50,433 bases of DNA from Flavobacterium aurantiibacter (lineage in GTDB: Bacteria > Bacteroidota > Bacteroidia > Flavobacteriales > Flavobacteriaceae), in NCBI RefSeq assembly GCF_002251775.1, contig NZ_NOXX01000195.1, positions 1-50,433 on the forward strand. Direction: 5' to 3'. Position numbers and translations under genes: made by a program. The notes beneath the pieces are model-generated. The model saw only the letters and a list, made by a program, of their open reading frames with translations, was not told where the DNA came from and did not search any database. The stretch's first letter is position 1; each line of letters opens with the position of its first letter. Of this stretch, positions 47,087 through 50,433 are shown in pieces.

Positions 47087-49564
47087 TTATTTCTTGATTT
47101 TTGATTTTATTAGCTTTATGAGGTTCTGAATCCAAGCAAATACTCCTTCTGGTTTATCATCTTCATGGTAACCGCTCGAATAATTTCCATAACCATAACC
47201 ATAGCCGTAATTGTAGCCGTAGCCATAGCCGTACTTGGCTTTGCTTTCAAATCCGTTTAAAACGATACTAACATTCGACAATTCTCCGCGTTTCTGACGG
47301 TTGTTAAGCAGTGTAATCATGTCTTTTTTCGTAAAATTCTGACGCACCACATACAGAGTAACATCGGCTAAAGGTGAAAGTTCTAATGCATCGGAAACCA
47401 AACCAACAGGCGGCGTATCCAACACAATATAGTCGTAGCGCGATTTCAACTCCATAAGCATCGTCGTCATCGCATCGCTCATGATTAATTCTGCCGGATT
47501 TGGCGGATTAGGACCCGAAGGAATGATATCTAAATGGGAAATTGCCGTTCTCTGAATAACTTCATCCAATGATTTCAAACCTACTAAATAGTCTACAGCA
47601 CCAACGTCGTTCGAAACTTTAAAATCATTGAAAAGCTTCGGCTTACGTAAATCGAGACCTACGATAACCGTCTTTTTCTCGCTCAACGCGAAAACAGTGG
47701 CAATATTTATTGAACAAAACGTTTTTCCTTCCCCACTGATAGAAGAAGTAATCATTAATGTTTTTGCTCCGGCGAGATTCTGACGTTTGTACAAAAACTG
47801 TAACGATGATCGAATGGCGCGGAACGATTCTGAAAGGGCCGACTTTGGACGTTCGAAAACGCTCAAATTACTGTCTGTTTTCTTTTTACCGATTACGCCA
47901 ATCAACGGAATCGTCGTTAATTTCGCTACATCGTCGGTGTTCTGAATAGAGTTGTTAACAAAGAATAATCCGAACACACCTAAAAGTGGAATTATAAATC
48001 CTAAAAACAAAGCAAGTATATAATTTACACTGGTTTTCGGACCAATTAAACCGCCTCCAACATCTTTGGCGTTGTCTATGAACCGAATGTCGGAAACGTT
48101 TGCCGCTTTAACAATATTGGCTTCGGTTCGTTTTTGTAAAAAGGTGGTGTATATTTCGTTTCCTAAATCAAATTTGCGCTGAATTTTTAGGTAATCTTGC
48201 TTGTCTTCTGGTATTTGCTTTAGTTCCGATTCGGCTGCATTTAACTTGGCGTTTACTAAATTTAGGTCGTAATTTAAGCCTGAACGCGCAGACAAAATAT
48301 TTTCTAACAACACATTCTTTATGGCCGAAATTTCCACATCAAAATCGCTGTACATCTTCTCGCTTTTTACCGAAAACTGCATTTGTGCTCGTCGCGTGGA
48401 CAAGGTTATCAGCTTTGAGACATTGACAACGATATTTGGATCTTCAATGCCCACTACCGACGGCGAAGGCAACTTCGAATAATCCACACTTTTTTTCAGG
48501 TACGACGATAAGTTGCTCAAGTAAGCAATCTTGCGCTGAATTTTATCTTTTTCGGAATCGAGTTCGGTAAGTTTTGTACTGATAGACTCTCCGCCTTGTT
48601 CCAACGCTGTTACGTTTTTATCGCGACTAAAACTCTTTAATTCATCGGTTGTTTTACGCAAAGATTCTTCCATCGCGCGCATCGTGCTATCAATGAAATT
48701 AATCGTATTCGTAGCGAATTGGTTTTTTGCAGCTAACTGTGTTTCTTTTAAAATTTGAACGGTAGTATTTAAGTAATCCACCATTCGTGCTTTATTGTGA
48801 CCTTGTAAGCTCAATTTTAGGATCGAACCTCCCTTAGCGTCGGGCTCGGCCGAAATACCTTGATAACTAGCAACGACACCATCAAAATTCGAAAAACTCA
48901 CAAAGTATTCTTTTCCAACTTGGTTCCCCGACATATCAGTGATATCAAGCGTCCAAGATAAAAATGGTAAAACAACTTTGCTTCCCACTTTATATCGGCG
49001 AACAAAGGTTCCTTGCGGAACTGAAACGTCGGTTCGCGATTTATTGCTATACAAATACGCCGCTGCTGTGGTATTTTCAAAGGGAATGGTAACTACATAT
49101 GAATTCGCGTCAACAAACTTAATTTTGATTTCTTTGTCGGCTAATTGCGGCTTATCTTTATCAATATTAACTTTAAAAGGTGCGCTTCCATACACATCAA
49201 TTTTGTTGTATTTACCCTGCTCGAGGTATTGCGTGTAAAACTCTAATTTATCGACAACAAGCTCATTATGCGAACGCGACTTTAGCAACGAAACGATGGT
49301 TTGCACCTGATCGCTAGTTCCTCCCCAATTAAAAACTAAACTGGTGTTGGCCGTAAAAAAGGGATTACTCTCTTCTTTCACAGAAATCGTAGTGTCAACC
49401 GCATAGATTTTCTCCTTTCGGATATTGACTTGGTAAGCCCACGTAAAAGCAATCGCCCAGCTTAGCAAAAACCACTTCCAATAGCTGAGCGTTTTAATAA
49501 GGAATCCCTTAAAATCGAAACTGATTTGCGATTCAGAGGAGTTAAAATCGGACTGATCTATCAT
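47087..49564 (-). CDS. wzc: Wzc-type polysaccharide co-polymerase and tyrosine autokinase, copy 2
   Basis: An 825-residue inner-membrane BY-kinase of the same architecture as copy 1: a first membrane segment near 27-47, a long periplasmic Wzz-like coiled region, a second membrane segment (NYILALFLGFIIPLLGVFGL), Walker A (TSSISGEGKTFCSINIA, about 605-622), Walker A' (VIVGLDLRKPKL) and Walker B (YDYIVLDTPP). The tail (KYGYGYGYNYGYGYGYGNYS) has fewer and less regular Gly-Tyr pairs than copy 1. It starts one base after the wza copy 2 stop. Confidence 0.95.
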   Translation of the reverse strand: MIDQSDFNSSESQISFDFKGFLIKTLSYWKWFLLSWAIAFTWAYQVNIRKEKIYAVDTTISVKEESNPFFTANTSLVFNWGGTSDQVQTIVSLLKSRSHNELVVDKLEFYTQYLEQGKYNKIDVYGSAPFKVNIDKDKPQLADKEIKIKFVDANSYVVTIPFENTTAAAYLYSNKSRTDVSVPQGTFVRRYKVGSKVVLPFLSWTLDITDMSGNQVGKEYFVSFSNFDGVVASYQGISAEPDAKGGSILKLSLQGHNKARMVDYLNTTVQILKETQLAAKNQFATNTINFIDSTMRAMEESLRKTTDELKSFSRDKNVTALEQGGESISTKLTELDSEKDKIQRKIAYLSNLSSYLKKSVDYSKLPSPSVVGIEDPNIVVNVSKLITLSTRRAQMQFSVKSEKMYSDFDVEISAIKNVLLENILSARSGLNYDLNLVNAKLNAAESELKQIPEDKQDYLKIQRKFDLGNEIYTTFLQKRTEANIVKAANVSDIRFIDNAKDVGGGLIGPKTSVNYILALFLGFIIPLLGVFGLFFVNNSIQNTDDVAKLTTIPLIGVIGKKKTDSNLSVFERPKSALSESFRAIRSSLQFLYKRQNLAGAKTLMITSSISGEGKTFCSINIATVFALSEKKTVIVGLDLRKPKLFNDFKVSNDVGAVDYLVGLKSLDEVIQRTAISHLDIIPSGPNPPNPAELIMSDAMTTMLMELKSRYDYIVLDTPPVGLVSDALELSPLADVTLYVVRQNFTKKDMITLLNNRQKRGELSNVSIVLNGFESKAKYGYGYGYNYGYGYGYGNYSSGYHEDDKPEGVFAWIQNLIKLIKSKIKK

Positions 49565-49565
49565 A

Positions 49566-50348
49566 TTAATTTCGCGCTAAAATAAATACCGTTGTTAACA
49601 ATGTTAAGACAGTAAAAATCGATGTCAAGGATTCTATACCTGTTTTTCCCGTTCCCCAGGACTTCTGAGGTAGGGGCTTTACATAAATATAATCGTTTGG
49701 TTGTAGGTAAAAATACGGTGATTGCAGCGCGTTGATGTCGGTTAAATCAATGGTATGCAATTCCATACCTGTAGGATACTGACGCATGACAACCACACTC
49801 TTTCGATCGCCCGTGGTTAAAATGTCGCCAGCATTGGCAAGCGCTTCTAAAATATTTGCCTTTTCTTGAAAAAGAACCACCGTTCCGGGTGCTCCTACTT
49901 CGCCATTTACCGTAATGCGCAAACCAGCTAATTTCACAGTCACAAAAATGTTTGCTTGTTCTGTGAAGTATTTATCTAATAATTCTTGTTCAATTTTTAA
50001 GCGCGTTTCATCTAAAGTCAAACCAATAACGTTTACGTTTCCAACAATCGGAATTCGAATATTTCCCTGCTGATCAACCGGAAAACCATTAAAGTAAACG
50101 CCTTGTTCACTTTGCGTGGCAATGCCCGAACTACCATCGTTTTGTTGAAAAATAGCAACCAATTCTGGATTTACCGCCTTGATGTTAATCATCAATATGT
50201 CGTTGCTCTGCAGCCTATAAGCCTTGTCGTTAATTTGATTAACAGGATTTACAATCGAATTGTCGGTTTTCTGCAGATAAACCATATCCTTTACAGAAAT
50301 ACACGATTGCAAACACAACACCAAAACAAAAACAATGAAAATGCGCAT
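49566..50348 (-). CDS. wza: Wza-type polysaccharide export lipoprotein, copy 2
   Basis: ATG 50348 gives a compact lipoprotein signal (MRIFIVFVLVLCLQSC, Cys16); the frame reaches 50369, but that would run into the promoter element. The 260 residues contain a Poly_export domain (RLQSNDILMINIKAVNPELV, GFPVDQQGNIRIPIVGNV), a SLBB-like part (LRITVNGEVGAPGTVVLFQ, NILEALANAGDI) and a hydrophobic C-terminal segment (FTVLTLLTTVFILARN) that may cross the outer membrane. It is the first gene of the 36-kb leftward locus in this window. Confidence 0.93.
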   Translation of the reverse strand: MRIFIVFVLVLCLQSCISVKDMVYLQKTDNSIVNPVNQINDKAYRLQSNDILMINIKAVNPELVAIFQQNDGSSGIATQSEQGVYFNGFPVDQQGNIRIPIVGNVNVIGLTLDETRLKIEQELLDKYFTEQANIFVTVKLAGLRITVNGEVGAPGTVVLFQEKANILEALANAGDILTTGDRKSVVVMRQYPTGMELHTIDLTDINALQSPYFYLQPNDYIYVKPLPQKSWGTGKTGIESLTSIFTVLTLLTTVFILARN

Positions 50349-50366
50349 GAATGAGTCTTTAGCGAA

Positions 50367-50374
50367 CAAATATA
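50367..50374 (-). promoter_or_regulatory. TAnnTTTG -7 element heading the polysaccharide locus
   Basis: TATATTTG on the minus strand, 19 bases upstream of ATG 50348. It is an exact -7 consensus placed correctly for the start of the wza-wzc transcript; a weak TTCTG lies where a -33 element would be expected. Confidence 0.5.
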
Positions 50375-50433
50375 AAAGGAATAAGACAGAACCCGTTGGG
50401 TGAAATTAAATTAATTGATTTTTGATGTTATTT

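Noticed and set aside
1..50433. tRNA, rRNA, insertion sequences, integrases or attachment sites
   Set aside because: I looked for tRNA-like cloverleafs, transposase-like proteins and terminal inverted repeats and saw none that I could support.

Overview
The window looks like a piece of an AT-rich Bacteroidota genome, most likely a flavobacterium. The clues are exact TAnnTTTG promoter elements in place of Shine-Dalgarno sites, a giant Ig/DUF11-type surface protein, a Reg_prop/Y_Y_Y sensor kinase beside a LuxR-type regulator, and a large Wza/Wzc/Wzx/Wzy-type polysaccharide locus with Gly-Tyr-tailed tyrosine kinases.

Left part (1-11 kb): a very large secreted adhesin-like protein is read on the minus strand from 6819. 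Its frame is broken at a C4 run (1098-1101), but the reading continues in the shifted frame to the window edge through perfect 315-bp (105-residue) GC-rich repeats. To the right, a two-component pair is also damaged on both sides. The sensor kinase is frameshifted at an A8 run (7501-7508). The convergent response regulator has an in-frame TAA at codon 6. An intact prfC (peptide chain release factor 3) follows.

Middle (12.6-14.2 kb): a small secreted/membrane protein with its own promoter and terminator is followed by a CpsB/YwqE-type PHP tyrosine phosphatase on the plus strand. A hairpin-rich non-coding stretch then separates these from the polysaccharide locus.

Right part (14.2-50.4 kb): about 36 kb is read leftward and is almost gap-free. 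In order of transcription it holds wza/wzc (copy 2); genes for UDP-uronic acids and uronamide precursors (tviC, tviB, ugd, capI-like) with a lone rfbB; an acyltransferase/SGNH protein; a Wzx flippase; a MurA/MurB pair around a truncated serine-acetyltransferase-like gene; a glycosyltransferase; a Wzy-like polymerase; two tandem CE4-like proteins; an AsnB-type amidotransferase; three GT4 glycosyltransferases; and a PglC-type initiating transferase. A bacillosamine-type module follows, carrying its own acyl carrier protein, ketoacyl-ACP synthase III, SDR reductase, PglD-like acyltransferase, MBL hydrolase, second initiating transferase, DegT aminotransferase and membrane 4,6-dehydratase. The run ends with wza/wzc (copy 1).

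Together these genes suggest a Wzy-dependent capsule or O-antigen. Its first sugar is probably a 2,4-diamino-2,4,6-trideoxyhexose carrying an ACP-made acyl group. Uronic acids (one perhaps amidated) and possibly a muramic-acid-like sugar would be further residues. The most notable points are the dedicated acyl mini-pathway, the MurA/MurB pair, the doubled export machinery, and the group of four damaged genes, three of them within the first 11 kb.
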